DNA from: Ananas comosus | Lineage: Eukaryota; Streptophyta; Magnoliopsida; Poales; Bromeliaceae | Direction of reading: 5' to 3' | Assembly: GCF_001540865.1 (NCBI RefSeq) | Contig: NC_033621.1 | Coordinates: 11,202,393 to 11,266,392 of the forward strand | Length of the DNA: 64,000 nucleotides | Shown: piece after piece, positions 46,770 through 57,763 of the stretch | How positions within the stretch are numbered: position 1 is the stretch's first letter | Layout: every line of letters begins with the position of its first letter | Made by a program: the position numbers and the translations under genes | The notes under the pieces: generated by a model | What the model was told of the DNA's origin: nothing | The model's database searches: none | The model's input: the letters and a program-made list of their open reading frames with translations, nothing else

Positions 46770-47515
46770 GTTTTCTGTTCATTTCATTCTGGCGAGAGAT
46801 GGTTTCTAGTCGGCGCTTTTTAGGCCTAGGTTTTGAAATGATTTCGCCTTTGACAACAAAAGCTTCCGGCTAGAGCATGAAGCCAAAACAAGCTTGTGGA
46901 TTGCAATGTGCCAATGTGGCCTATCTTCTTCTAGAAGCACTTCTCATAAAACAAGTCCTTCGAACAACTCTACTCACAATGCTTATGTAGGAGCTCCAGT
47001 TAGTCCGAACATCTGTTTTGGATGTTTTGATTTATGCGTCATACTGAATCTGTTCCAAATAACAGTAACAAAAAAAGAAGTCGGTGGTGCTTCTCCTACA
47101 GCAAAACTCGAGCAGCACATTTGCAGAAGCTCTAGAAGCTCCGATCGGGCCGAAACAAGTCAAAAGCCAAAGAGGTAGGGTTGCGAGAGGGGGTGCAAAT
47201 GAGAATTTTCCACAAGCTCCCCTGACTTTTCTTATGTATTTTGCTTATTTCGAAAGAATGCAAACTAATATCAAAGTTTTCTTTGTTATCCTTACTATCA
47301 TTGGGACGTGTACATCTATCACAAGTTTGTGGTAACTAGAAAAGTGCTTCCCCATTAAGTCAATTATGGATTAACATGAAATTATTATCCATAATGTTGA
47401 TTCACACCCACGCTCAGCGTGAGCTGATGATTTTTGGTCTATGTTGTTTCCTTTATTTGTGGGCACGCTTTGTTCTAATTTACTCTTCTTCATGTTCTTT
47501 GTATTTGACCCACTA
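46770..47515. other. Spacer, no gene seen
   Basis: Short open frames of up to 94 codons (46894-47178) show no motif and overlap each other in two frames. A T run of about 18 at 47521-47538 follows. Confidence 0.5.
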
Positions 47516-47539
47516 CATAATTTTTTTTTTTTTTTTTTG

Positions 47540-48030
47540 GGTAAAACGGTATAGAAATTATTTAAATTATGAACCGTTTTGATTTGGCTTAAAATTTTGA
47601 TTTTATTGTCCAGCCTTTAAATTTATTTGATTTAAGACAATCAACGGTATTGTAATTTTAAAATTTAAGCTAACTACTTTATTAATGAATTTGTAGTTCC
47701 AAAAATTACATTAGTAATACTAATTAAATCTGTAAGGACAAATAATGCATTCAAATTTTAAAGTCAAAATGTCATCAACCGAGTTACTTCTTCAAGATGG
47801 TATTTTTTTTTCTCTACCACTGATGTCATTAACCGAATTACTTCTTCAAGATAGTATTTTTTTTTTCTCTACGACTGAATGAATATAAATATTAATAATA
47901 TCGTTCTACGAAATAATATCGTTTTCTACGACTGATTCAAATTTTCGGATTCGGATTCGGGTTTCGAATTTGATCTGATAATACATAAAACTCTTTTTGA
48001 CGTCAAATTCAAAATAGAGCGATAATTTTT
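47540..48030. other. AT-rich spacer with a short direct repeat
   Basis: 'gtcattaaccgaattacttcttcaagat' type text occurs at about 47771 and 47826, with 'tatttttttttctctac' after each, period about 55 bp. 'ttctacgactga' also recurs at 47868 and 47923. Confidence 0.6.
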
Positions 48031-48149
48031 TTTCTCGTACCTAAGTCTCTGTGGGGGATCTACCCCGAATGGGGCGGGGATGGAAAGGATTTTGTTCAGT
48101 GAGTAAATTTTTTCGCTCACGGGGATGGAGCTGAGATGGGACTCCCCAC

Positions 48150-48509
48150 CCTAGTTAGTTAATTCACGAATTATTCGTGAATTATTCACAAATTATTAAA
48201 AATCCGAATTAAACTGTCCATTTACGAATTTTTTTCAAAGAAAGCGAATTATTCGCGAATTTTTGAACCAGCCGAATTATTCGTGAATTATTCGCGAGTT
48301 ATTCCCGAATTATTGAAAATAGGAATAAAAAACTTATACTTTTTATTTTTGAATATAAATTATCCTATATTTTATATCATATATTTTATATTTTATACCG
48401 AATCCGTTTTCTAAGTCGAATTTTTCAACGAATTTAAAAATTAGAAAATAAATTTTATGCGTATTATATCTGTACCAATTTTTTACTGAATCCGAATTAA
48501 CTAACTATG
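48150..48509. mobile_element. hAT-type MITE, 360 bp, 8-bp target duplication
   Basis: Ends CCTAGTTAGTTAATTC and, on the other strand of the right end, CATAGTTAGTTAATTC. CTCCCCAC stands on both sides (48142-48149 and 48510-48517). The interior contains repeated CGAATTATTCGTGAATTATTC words. Confidence 0.85.
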
Positions 48510-48534
48510 CTCCCCACCCCCACAGAATAATATA

Positions 48535-49028
48535 GAAGCAATTGCTTACATACTCCTGAAAAGCTCTTAGCTTTCTGATTTATCCCTCTTAGAAGGTTAA
48601 TATTGAAAATATCTTTTTTACGTTTTGACGTATTTTCAATATGCCCTTAGGGTTAAATTTTTTTAATGAACTGTTAGCTATAGCTGTTATTTCTATAAAA
48701 TTACTATTTTGCCCTTTCAAATATACTCTTCTACTGTCATCAATTTTTCTTATTTGTCCTTAAGTTAGGAGCATAAAAAGTATTTTAATTTTTTGTCTTT
48801 TCAAATATACCCTTCTACCATCATCAATATTTTTTATTTGCTCTTAAGTTAAGGACAAAAAAAATATTTTGAATATTTTTTTTTAACCTAAGTTAACTTA
48901 ACGGGTGATAATTGTAGAGTATTTTGGGATAACGGAAGAATATATGAGGGGTATATTGAAAAGACAAAAAAAAGTAGGGATAAATGCAATATTTCCAAAG
49001 TTTTGAGAGGTATATAGGTAATTACCCC
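48535..49028. mobile_element. Mutator-like MITE, 494 bp, copy B
   Basis: Perfect 9-bp duplication AATAATATA (48526-48534 and 49029-49037). Ends GAAGCAATTGCTTACATAC and, on the other strand of the right end, GGGGTAATTACCTATATACC. Internal phrases match copy A at 17903-18396 (for example TTAGAAGGTTAATATTGAAAA-type text). Confidence 0.9.
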
Positions 49029-49384
49029 AATAATATAATATATTAGCATATAATTTTGCGTTTATTATTAAATATAAAATGCCTACTTTGATACTTTTGA
49101 TATGCTTTTAATTTAATCAAATATTTTAAACATATGTAATTTTTTATACAATATTAGTTAAATAATATGTGATTGTTATACATTTTCAGTAATTTGATGT
49201 CATACTTATACTTAATAATTAGGTAACATTTAAATTACTTCCAAGTAAAGTTAAACTAAATTTCTAAATTTTAAATAAAAATTTTATTAAGTATATTTTG
49301 AAAAAAACCAGCAGGGACAGGGCGGGGATAGAGATTATAAAATTTCGCGGGCACAGAGACGCAACAGTGTTGATTTCAAAAAAC

Positions 49385-49778
49385 AAAATGCTTCATGTAC
49401 ATCTACATATAGGTGTAAATTTTACACTTCACTCATCGTAGAGTTTACAAAATTTTTAAAATTTTTGGTGTTAAAAAAATAATTGATAAGGTTAATAAAA
49501 TATATATAGTGGTCTTTGATTTGATAGAGTTTAATATTCATACTTAATACTTAATACATATAACAATGCTCGACTTCAAAATGCCATGGAATTTAGGGTT
49601 TTCATTGTACAATTTTTTAACTCATCCCTTTAAATTACAGGCAATGTGAATATCTTAGGATAAAGGTCCACATTGGATCTTTATCTTGTCAAAAAAAGTT
49701 TCCTAATACCAAAAATTTTTTAAAAAAATTTCTAAATCCTAAAATAAGGAATGTGAGATCTATTATATAGTTAGCATT
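49385..49778. mobile_element. Foldback-like element related to the one at 38513
   Basis: It begins AAAATGCTTCATGTACATC with GGTGTAAATTTTACACTTC. The right side ends near TATATAGTTAGCATTTTC. The arms are only partly complementary. Confidence 0.5.
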
Positions 49779-49786
49779 TTCTTTCA

Positions 49787-50115
49787 GGTAAATTGCACGT
49801 TTGGTCCCTTTAATTCTCAAATTTTAATATATTATAATTTTTGACTCGAACTTTTATAATTATTATAATTAAGTTTTATTATCTAATTTAATTGACCGAA
49901 TATATTGACTTATCGTTAGTATAAAAGTGATATAACATCTTAATTATTAGTGTATTATTCCTATATTACTTCTATATTAACGATACATTGATGTTAGTCA
50001 ACTAAACTGAGTTGTGGAATTTGACTGTAATAATTTTAAAAGTTTGAATAAAAATTACAACAGAGTAATGCCTAACTTATAATTGAGAGCCAAATGTGCA
50101 ATTTATTTTTTTACC
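49787..50115. mobile_element. Foldback MITE, relative of the element at 3236
   Basis: Left GGTAAATTGCACGTTTGG; the right end on the other strand has GGTAAAAAAATAAATTGCAC. The interior arms match those of 3236-3621 (TTATAATTTTTGACTCGAAC). No matching 9-bp flanks remain. Confidence 0.7.
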
Positions 50116-50127
50116 TTATGGTCGTGA

Positions 50128-50326
50128 GTAAGGCTTTCAACAGGCTAAACGCGAGCGAGTCGGAATCAGCTCATGTTCGCTCATTTATTAATCAAGCCGA
50201 ACGCAGGCTAGCTTTTTAAAATATCAAGCTGAAAAATTTATCTCATGTTCGGCTTGTTTATTAATGAGCCAAGCACGAGGTGGCTCGTGAACAGCAAAAT
50301 AGATTGTCAGCCCTATCACCAGATGA
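50128..50326. mobile_element. Small hAT-like element of the 'cgagc' type
   Basis: The left part AGGCTTTCAACAGGCTAAACG and the right part TTGTCAGCCCTAT correspond loosely to the ends of the element at 25711. GCTCATGTTCGCTC and 'catgttcggcttg' words lie between. The target duplication is not clear. Confidence 0.55.
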
Positions 50327-50329
50327 AAA

Positions 50330-50800
50330 GTTGAAAGAAAATCAAAAAATTAGAGTTTTAATCTAATAAGAAATTCACACAATATGTATCTCTTCACATT
50401 TGGGCATGTCTAAAATACAAATAATAAAAAATTTGTAATATATACATATATTGAAGCTTTATCGAACGGTACACGAGCGAGCTGACACCATGCGACACTC
50501 CTAAAATTTAAAATAGTTCTGTATATAAGATATAATAAGACTAAACCCTTTATTCCATCTATATTATTTTAAACGGTGACCAGACCCAAATATTGAGCAT
50601 GTTATGACTAAAATAGTTCTAGGATAGATTGTTCTCAAAAAGCACTAGTCGAAAGTATGAGATGAGTCTCAGTTAAGTTAGAATCATATAGCAAATTTAG
50701 TGCAGCTTTATATATAATAATATAATAATAAGGTTAAACCTTTTTATCCGACTATAGTATTTTGGACAGTAACGAACTAGAATAGTTCTAAAACATGCAA
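50330..50800. repeat. Spacer with a diverged direct duplication of about 190 bp
   Basis: 50520-50640 (tataataagactaaaccc.. actaaaatagttctagga) and 50708-50800 (aataataaggttaaacc.. actagaatagttctaaaa) share word order. Confidence 0.55.
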
Positions 50801-50802
50801 CT

Positions 50803-51083
50803 CTTAAAGCTTCGTTTGATTCAGATATAAGTAAGAACTAGCTATTACAGGGATAGGTACACGTATGAGGATAAGAAAAATAGCATTTGAATGAAAATTG
50901 GATTATTTCTGAAGATAAGAAAAATAGCGTTTGAATAGATAATATAGAATAAAAAAAATAGTGATAGTTATATATAAAAAACGAAGATGTTGGTAGGGAT
51001 AATTATACCAGCTTATTTTAGTTTGCGTATAAAAAGAATAAGAAGTTATTCCTCTCCTTATCTCCGATCCAAACGGTGCCTTA
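50803..51083. mobile_element. Tourist-like MITE upstream of the ACR gene
   Basis: Left AAGCTTCGTTTGATTC; the right end on the other strand reads GGCACCGTTTGGATCGG. TTA or TAA lies at each edge. The arms also share GATAAG and AGCTATT-type text. About 280 bp. Confidence 0.6.
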
Positions 51084-51299
51084 TAGAACACATTATGCAC
51101 GAGCTAAATCTCAAGTGGAAAAATTCAGCTCTTGTTCGGGTTGAGCTTATTCGCACCTGCCGTGGGCGACTTGCCACCCGAGCCGCCGCGTCCGCGATGC
51201 GAGGCCGCGGCGACGCGTGGCGCTAATCCTCTTGCTGACGTGGAATCTCCTGTGGGCCCTATCCCCCCTCCTCTCTCTCTCTCTCCGCGACTCCCGAGG

Positions 51300-51774
51300 C
51301 TATAGATATATATATAACCCGAACGTACATTCGAAGTGAGAGAGAGAGAGAGAAAGAGAAAGATCGATCTAGAGAGAGAAATAGCGCGCGAAGCGAAGGA
51401 GACGACGGAGCGAGAGGAGAAAGAGGAGGCGCGTTCGCACGTGCGAAATCTCCCGGGTTAGGGCTAGGGTTAGGGTTAGGGTTTCTTCGTGCGACGTTCG
51501 GAGCTCGGCGGTAACGATGGATCTCCTCGCTCCCTCCTCTCCCTCCCTCTTTCGCTCGATCGATCGATCGAGATCCAACTCACTCGCTTTTTTTTTTCTT
51601 TATTTTTTTTTCTTTCTCCCTCCTTTCGTATCGATCTCTCGCCCTTGTTTGAATCTTTTTTTATTGCAATTTTGTATCTACACGAATTGTTCCATGCTTT
51701 TGACGTAGTTGTTTTTTTATCATTTTTTTCTTTTTCTTTTTTAGAAAAAAAGGGTGAGGGCAATCGAGATCATC
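51300..51774 (+). promoter_or_regulatory. ACR gene promoter, leader with telo-box, and probable 5' UTR intron
   Basis: TATATATATAA stands at 51307-51317. GA-rich leader text follows. A telomere-like run TTAGGGCTAGGGTTAGGG is at 51459-51476, continuing to 51486. A GTAACG donor-like site at 51509 and TTTTTTAG acceptor-like site at 51743 suggest a leader intron. If used, it would remove the upstream ATG at 51517, which opens a 63-codon frame not joined to the main frame. Confidence 0.5.
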
Positions 51775-51998
51775 ATGAGGGGCGTCTCAGAAGCCTATTT
51801 CGATCCCGATTTCGATGCGCTCATCGATCGCATCAATCCCCCCGGGTGAGTAATTATTAATCTTAATTTCAATTCAATTTCTTAAGGTTTCATCAATCAA
51901 GTAAATTTTAAATATTATTAATCTTATTCTTGTTGTTGTTGATAGATGAAAAACTATTGCAGAATCAAAATGATGATTAAAATTTAATATTATTGTTA

Positions 51999-52036
<38 letters not shown>

Positions 52037-54166
52037 TGCAGGGTTGTTGTGGACAACGAAACATGCGAGGATTGCACCCTTGTTAAGGTAACAAACTACA
52101 CCCTCCTCTCTGAAAAAATTATTCCGTCGACCCGGTCCACTAAGCTTTAATCCGTGGACCACGCACTTTCTCATTTTAGTGCCCTATGGTTTGAAGTGTA
52201 TCGCACATCTCGTTTCATTTTTTTCCTTTTGTTATTCCCTTCACTATTTTTTTCGTTAAATCAGTGACAAAGTTAAAACTAAAGATACTAAGGCTTTGTT
52301 TGGAATTGCGGAGAGATTGCGTTACGTGCGGTAGAAAAGTACGTTGGAAAACTGTTTGTTTCCGTACGTAATATTGCGATCTGCATATTGTGATGAGTCG
52401 GTTACGATATATTTATTGCGGTCCCATCGGAGAACGCATAAGCGCTTTTCCTCAACTTCATTTTATCTAATAGTGTTAGATAGACTTCAATACCAAATTA
52501 AGCCTAAAGTGAATATCCTATAAATTATAGGTAGGGCATTTGGAGTTTTTTGTATATGATTTAATAAAAAGTTAACAGAAAGGCTAACGCAAAGAGAAAA
52601 ATGAAACCACAGTGTACTAAGATACTAAATTGATACACGTTAAACCACAGAATACTAAGAATACTAAAGTGAGAGAATACGAACCACAGGAATAGTATTT
52701 GAAGTTTACTTTAAAAAAAACATTTTCAAATTTATAGGCATTTTAGTAAAAGTGTTAAATAAATATAGACAAAAATATACAAAATTTATCTCCATTTATA
52801 TCTCGATTGTAAACCATTTGAGTCGGCTATTTTTTAAAAAAATTTGACATTTTAATTTTAAATTTTAAATTAATAACTTACTTTGATGAATTTATGATTA
52901 TAATTACACAAATTATAGAAAATATATTAATTAAATTCATAAAAACATACAAATGATATATTTAAATTTTAAAATTTTAAAATTATCAATCGTCGTCGAT
53001 AAAATGAAAACAACATAAAAGCGGAGGCCACATTTTGTGAAACACGTGGTGGTTCCTGTACCGTCCTTTTTAACCTCGAGAAAACGACGAATCCCTGCCA
53101 CTGCTTTTGCAACAAACATGTGGGCGGCGTGAGAGAGAGAGAAATGGACGGTCGAGAATGATCGGCTATCTTAACCTTTTTTTTTAATTTTTTATTTTAT
53201 TTAAATTGTTTTTGTTGGGCCCTCCTAGGTAGAGATGTCAATGGGTATGGATATTCAAAATTTTATTCGAATCCGAACCCGAATAAAATGAATATATTCG
53301 ATACTAAGCCTCCGTTTGGTTCAGGGTTAAGAAAAAAATAGCTATTTCAGGGATAGAGTTAAGTTCAGGGTTAAAGTGGGGTTAAAGTTTTTTTGTGTTT
53401 GGTTGGAGGTGGAGTTAGTCTAGAATAATAAAAAATAGTGTTTGGTTGGAGCAAGTGGGATAAGAAGATAATGATTGATAAAGAAGGATAATGATTGGTT
53501 GGAGTAGGTGTGATAAAAAAGATAGTGGGTTATTATGAATAGAAAAAAATGTTTGGTTGGAGTTTGGTGGGGTTCGGTAGGGTTAGCTAACCCGGGATAA
53601 CCCGGGATAATTTATTTGATGTGGGGTTAACCCCACCTATTTTTTGGAGTGTTTGCAGATAAAATGGGGGTTAAGGGGTTATTCCACCCCTTAACCCCCA
53701 ACCAAACAAGGGCTAAATGAATATGGATTTGGATATGGATAGCAAAAATAAAAACCAGACGGATATGAATTTTAACTGTACCTGATCCGAACTCGAATTT
53801 ATTTTACATTATATATAATATGTATATAAAATTTGATGTTATATTTGAATTTGTATTTTAAAAATTTAGATTTAATATAATATATTTTGAAATATTGAAA
53901 AAAGAAATAATTGTTTTGGGTTCAAATTTTCGGGCAAATTTTCGGGTTCGGATTCGGGTTCGGGTTTCGAATTTTTGGTCGGGTTCGAGTTTGGATATGA
54001 ATTTTTAAAATCCGTCGGGTTCGGATTCGAATTCGGGTCTCAGGTTTGGAGTCGTGTTCGGATTCGGGTTTTTGAAAATCCACTCCGAATCTGACCTGTT
54101 GACATCTCTAGACCCTCCTGGGAGTGCCAGGTAGCTGACTTTTGTTTTTTTATATAATAAAATAAA

Positions 54167-54197
<31 letters not shown>

Positions 54198-54976
54198 GGA
54201 TGAACTTTAAATACCACCTCTATGGTTTCTTACTTTCTCATTTTAGTATTCTGTGGTCTAAAGTGTATTAAGTTAGTGTCACGTGATTTCATTTTTATCT
54301 TTTCGTTAGCTTTTTTGTTAATATTTTGTTAAATTATATACAAAAAACTTCATATATCCTATCTAGATTTATTAAATATTCACTTTAGTACCCACTTTAG
54401 TACCCATTTAGTTTTAACTTTATCACTGATTTAATAAAAAAAAATAGTGAAATTGATAATAAAAAGATAAAAATAAAATCATAGGATACTAAATTGATAC
54501 ACTTTAAATTATATGGTTGTAATCTAAAAAAGTATGAAACCATAAGGGTGTATTTGAATTTTTTTCTAATAATAATGTATGTATGATTGCATTGCAGGTG
54601 GACAGCGCCAACAGAGACGGGATACTTTTGGAAATGGTGCAGGTGCTGACAGACCTCGACCTCCTCATCTCCAAATCCTACATCTCCTCCGACGGCGGAT
54701 GGCTCATGGACGGTTCGTGATCTCTCTGAACCCAAATTGAATCCCCAAGTAATGTACTATTTTTTTGAAATCATATTTTAAAATATATCATACTGAAATA
54801 TACATTTTTTAAACTAATTTATGCCCGAATTGACGTCCGTCGTGATTTTATTTTTTATAATTATTTGTAAAATTATACTCATTTAGTATTAAATAAATGC
54901 GCTCTATTCCAAATCGCATAAAATTCTAAATAAAATATTTGTACTCATTAGTATCCCCATCCCTCTCACCTGTCAC

Positions 54977-55009
<33 letters not shown>

Positions 55010-57057
55010 TCCATTATTTTGTGTTAATTTAAAATCTAAAACATCATATGTGGATTATTTGCTCAAAATTTTTTATTTTAATGACTACAAAATAGTTACG
55101 AGTTATCTTTTAAAAGCAGCCCAGTGCGCTACAATAAAAATATAACCTAAATCACATTTTTTCGAAATATATATATAGTAGTAAAAAAAATAAAATCGAG
55201 CTAAATTGTACCCTTTCTTCTTTTTTTTTTAATAACTTTTTTAAGAATAATATTATATATAAATATATTATATATTTTATTTATTTTTGTACAGTGTTCC
55301 ACGTGACGGACCAGCTGGGTAACAAGATTACCGACCGCGGCATGATCCACTCCATCCAGCAGTCCTTCACGCCGGCGCCCAAATCCGCCAGCCCCCGCCA
55401 CCACCACCACCACCACCACCACCAGCAGAGCGAATACAATTCCGACTCCGCCTGCTGCACCTGCGCTGCCGCAACGACGACGACAACAACTATCGAGGTC
55501 GCCGCCGCCGACCGCCCCGGCCTCCTCTCCGAGATCGCCGCCGTGCTCGCGGCCCTCGGCTGCCGCGTGTCCTCCTGCCGTGCCTGGACCCACAACTCCC
55601 GCGCCGCGGCCGTGCTCGACGTCCATGACCGCGCCGCCGCCGTCGACCCCCGCCGCCTCGCCGACATCGAGCAGCAGGTGCGCGGCGTGGTCGGCGCGCA
55701 CTCCGACGGGCCGGGCGACCGGATGCGCGTGGCCGTGTCCTCGCCGTCGCCGTCGGGGCGCGTGCACACGGAGCGGCGGCTGCACCAGATGATGAGGGAG
55801 GATGGAGACTACGAGGAGATGACGACGGCGGCGGCGGCGGCGGCGGCGACGGAGACGCGGGTGACGATAGATCGGTGGGCGGAGAGGGGGTATTGGGTGG
55901 TGGGCGTGCGGAGCTTGGACCGGCCCAAGCTGCTGTTCGACACCGTCTGCGCCCTCACCGACATGCGCTACGTCGTCTTCCACGCCGCCGTCGGCTCCCA
56001 CGGCCATCTCGCAATCCAGGTACGTATACGTACCCATCCACATGCATGCGCTTTACAGAGTTCACATATGAATAGTCTCACACTCCATAATTATAAGACA
56101 TTTTCGATACTCTATAAGAGTTCACATATAAATATTCCCACACTCAATAATTATAAGGCATTTTTTATGCCGCAGTTCATGACATGTGAATAATTTCACA
56201 TTCAATATTTATAAAATATTTTTTATACTGAAACTTTCGAATTCACGATCCACTTTATTAAATTTGCTCTAGAATATTTGAAGTATCTTAAAAATAAATT
56301 TAACAATTTTTTGATATTATTTACTTAGCAATTGAAAAGACGCAAAATTAATTAAGAATTTTAATAATCGTGATGAGCTGTTTATAAATTTAACGATATA
56401 GAAATATTCAAATCACGTAAAATTTTAGTAGAATTTTAGTTGAAAATTTTTAGCTTGGATCAGGAATACTACATAAGGCACAAGGATGGGTGTAGCTTGG
56501 ACTCCGAGAGCGAGCGTCGAAGGGTCACCCGATGCTTGGTCGCCGCCGTCGAGCGAAGGGTCTCCCATGTAAGTCGACATCTCAGACCGCAAAGTTTCGG
56601 CAATCATAACCCCTCACTAGTTGCTAACATGTTCTAACTATGTCGGCGATCGAATCTGCAGGGGTTGAGGCTCGACGTTCGCGCGATCGACCGGCCGGGG
56701 CTACTATCGGACGTGACGAGAGTGTTTCGAGAGAATGGGCTCTCGCTGGCGCGGGCTGAGTGCGCGACGCGCGGGGAGAGGGCGGTGGGGACGTTCTACG
56801 TGACCGACGCATCGGGCTGCAGGGAGGTGGACCCAAAGGCGGTGGAGGCCGTGAGGAGGGAGGTCGGCGGGGGGATCGTCTTGGAGGTGAACAAGGATGC
56901 TCCTAGTCGGTCACCGGCGGAAAAGAAGATCAGGGCCCAAACACACGGTATCGGTATCGGCAGTGCTAGCAGCTTAGAAGAGGCGAGGCCGAGGAATTCG
57001 CTCGGGAGCATCCTGTGGTCGCAGATCGAGAGGTTGTCCGGTTTCATCCGATCGTGA
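51775..57057 (+). CDS. ACT domain-repeat (ACR) protein
   Basis: A plant ACR protein, a family with several ACT (small-molecule, typically amino-acid, binding) domains and no enzyme domain, thought to act as a sensor or regulator. Six exons give 485 residues: 51775-51845, 52042-52087, 54598-54712, 55295-56019, 56464-56568, 56662-57057. The start MRGVSEAYFDPDFDALIDRI is typical. ACT domains: one at about residues 38-97 (VDSANRDGILLEMVQVLTD.. DVFHVTDQLGNKI), a second opening IEVAAADRPGLLSEIAAVLA, a third around VGVRSLDRPKLLFDTVCALTD, and a fourth opening LDVRAIDRPGLLSDVTRVFR with TFYVTDASG. Three of the four begin with the D-R-P motif. Odd points are a run of eight His after the first domain and seven or so Ala before the third, both from trinucleotide runs in a very GC-rich exon 4. 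Intron 2 (2.5 kb) and intron 4 carry transposons. Confidence 0.93.
52000..52032. repeat. (ATG)n microsatellite before exon 2 of the ACR gene
   Basis: About 11 GAT/ATG units ending 9 bp before the acceptor of exon 2, so the usual polypyrimidine tract is only TTTTTGCAG. Confidence 0.9.
52165..52715. mobile_element. Foldback element in ACR intron 2, with a Tourist-like insertion
   Basis: The left arm TTTTAGTGCCCTATGGTTTG.. pairs with the right arm (on the other strand CTCACTTTAGTATTC.. CTGTGGTTTAACGTG). In the middle, after ACTAA, GGCTTTGTTTGGAATTGCGG (about 52292) looks like the left end of a Tourist-like element; its right end is not clear. Confidence 0.6.
53222..54112. mobile_element. hAT-type element in ACR intron 2
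   Basis: Ends TAGAGATGTCAATGGGTA and, on the other strand of the right end, TAGAGATGTCAACAGGTC. The flanks CCCTCCTAGG (53220-53229) and CCCTCCTGGG (54113-54122) differ in one base. The sub-terminal parts are rich in TTCGGATTCGGGTT words. No transposase frame. Confidence 0.8.
53308..53713. mobile_element. Tourist-like MITE nested in the hAT element, TAA target duplication
   Basis: Left GCCTCCGTTTGGTTCAGGG; the right end on the other strand reads GCCCTTGTTTGGTTGGGGG. TAA on both sides (53305-53307 and 53714-53716). 406 bp. Confidence 0.85.
54170..54197. repeat. (AAT)n microsatellite
   Basis: About 8 AAT units between the hAT element and the next foldback element. Confidence 0.85.
54200..54562. 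mobile_element. Foldback element ending about 35 bp before ACR exon 3
   Basis: The arms of about 100 bp (left ACCACCTCTATGGTTTC.. TTTTAGTATTCTGTGG; right, on the other strand, ACACCCTTATGGTTTC.. TTTAGTATCCTATG) enclose an AT-rich centre. It is the same family as 52165-52715. Its right end reaches into the branch-point region of the intron. Confidence 0.75.
56205..56455. mobile_element. Old remnant of the 8980 foldback family in ACR intron 4
   Basis: GAAACTTTCGAATTCACGATC, TTTGCTCTAGAATATTTG and AAGTATCTTAAAAATAAATT, then 'gatattatttacttagcaat', follow the order in 9043-9145 with many substitutions. It ends close to the acceptor of exon 5. Confidence 0.65.
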
Positions 57058-57760
57058 ATCACACAAGAACACAGAAGAAGAAGAAGAAGATCACGAAGAA
57101 GATGAAGAATATGAGTTTGTTTCTCTCGGTTCATCCGATCCTGCCGATCGCGCGCGGAGAAATCAAAGCATCAGATGCAGAAGATCATGACTTAGAAAAG
57201 GAGTCTCGCATGTGCAGTTCTGCTTGTATATATATATATATATATATACATGTCGATGAGTTTTTCGCCCGCGGCGTCTTTGGTTTCGTTCGGACGAGTA
57301 GTACTATATATGGTTTCTGGTTTAGGAGTTAGTTTTTAGATGATTATCAGCAGAGATTTGTGACCACTACCCTTATCATGTGTGAGGCTCAGGAAATTAG
57401 GTGCTAATTAGTGGTGCGCGCAAATGTCTCGTCATTTTTAGTTGCGTGCTGCATGTGGAGCAAAAACTAGTGAAGATCAACAAGAGCTTAATTTAATTCC
57501 TGCAGCACGTTTTAAGTTTTGCAAAAGAGGAACTGAATCTTAGCTAGAGAAGAAGCCTTGTAAAGAAGTCCCCTTGATAGCTTCTCTCCGTCCTAGCTTA
57601 TTATATTTTTGCCCTTATGCTACTGTTGCTGTTCTCTAGTTTTCTGATTATTATCATTACTGTAGGTAGAAGCAGAAGCATAAGTTCTTGGGAGTACACA
57701 CAGATAGTAGTGGTAACGAAGAAAGGAAAGATATATGGTATTTGCTTTTAGGATAATTCT
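57058..57760. other. ACR 3' region and spacer
   Basis: A GAA-rich start of the 3' untranslated region (57072-57105) and a TA run at 57229-57248. No further gene. Confidence 0.5.
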
Positions 57761-57763
57761 GCG

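Larger units (their letters stand above)
48030..49370. mobile_element. Outer composite hAT-like element with two nested insertions
   Basis: GGGGCGGGGATGG and GGGACTCCCCACCC lie at 48075-48150 and GGGACAGGGCGGGGATAG at 49312-49330. These are typical sub-terminal words of one hAT-like family, here far apart because a 360-bp hAT element and a 494-bp Mutator-like MITE sit between them. The exact outer ends are not found. Confidence 0.5.

Noticed and set aside
46894..47178. 94-codon open frame
   Set aside because: No motif, no homologue I recognise, and overlapping frames with no better support.
51459..51486. True interstitial telomere
   Set aside because: Only about four units, in a gene leader; too short for more than a telo-box.
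55201..56043. 280-codon frame antisense to ACR exon 4
   Set aside because: A shadow of the GC-rich coding exon; the sense frame has clear ACT domains.
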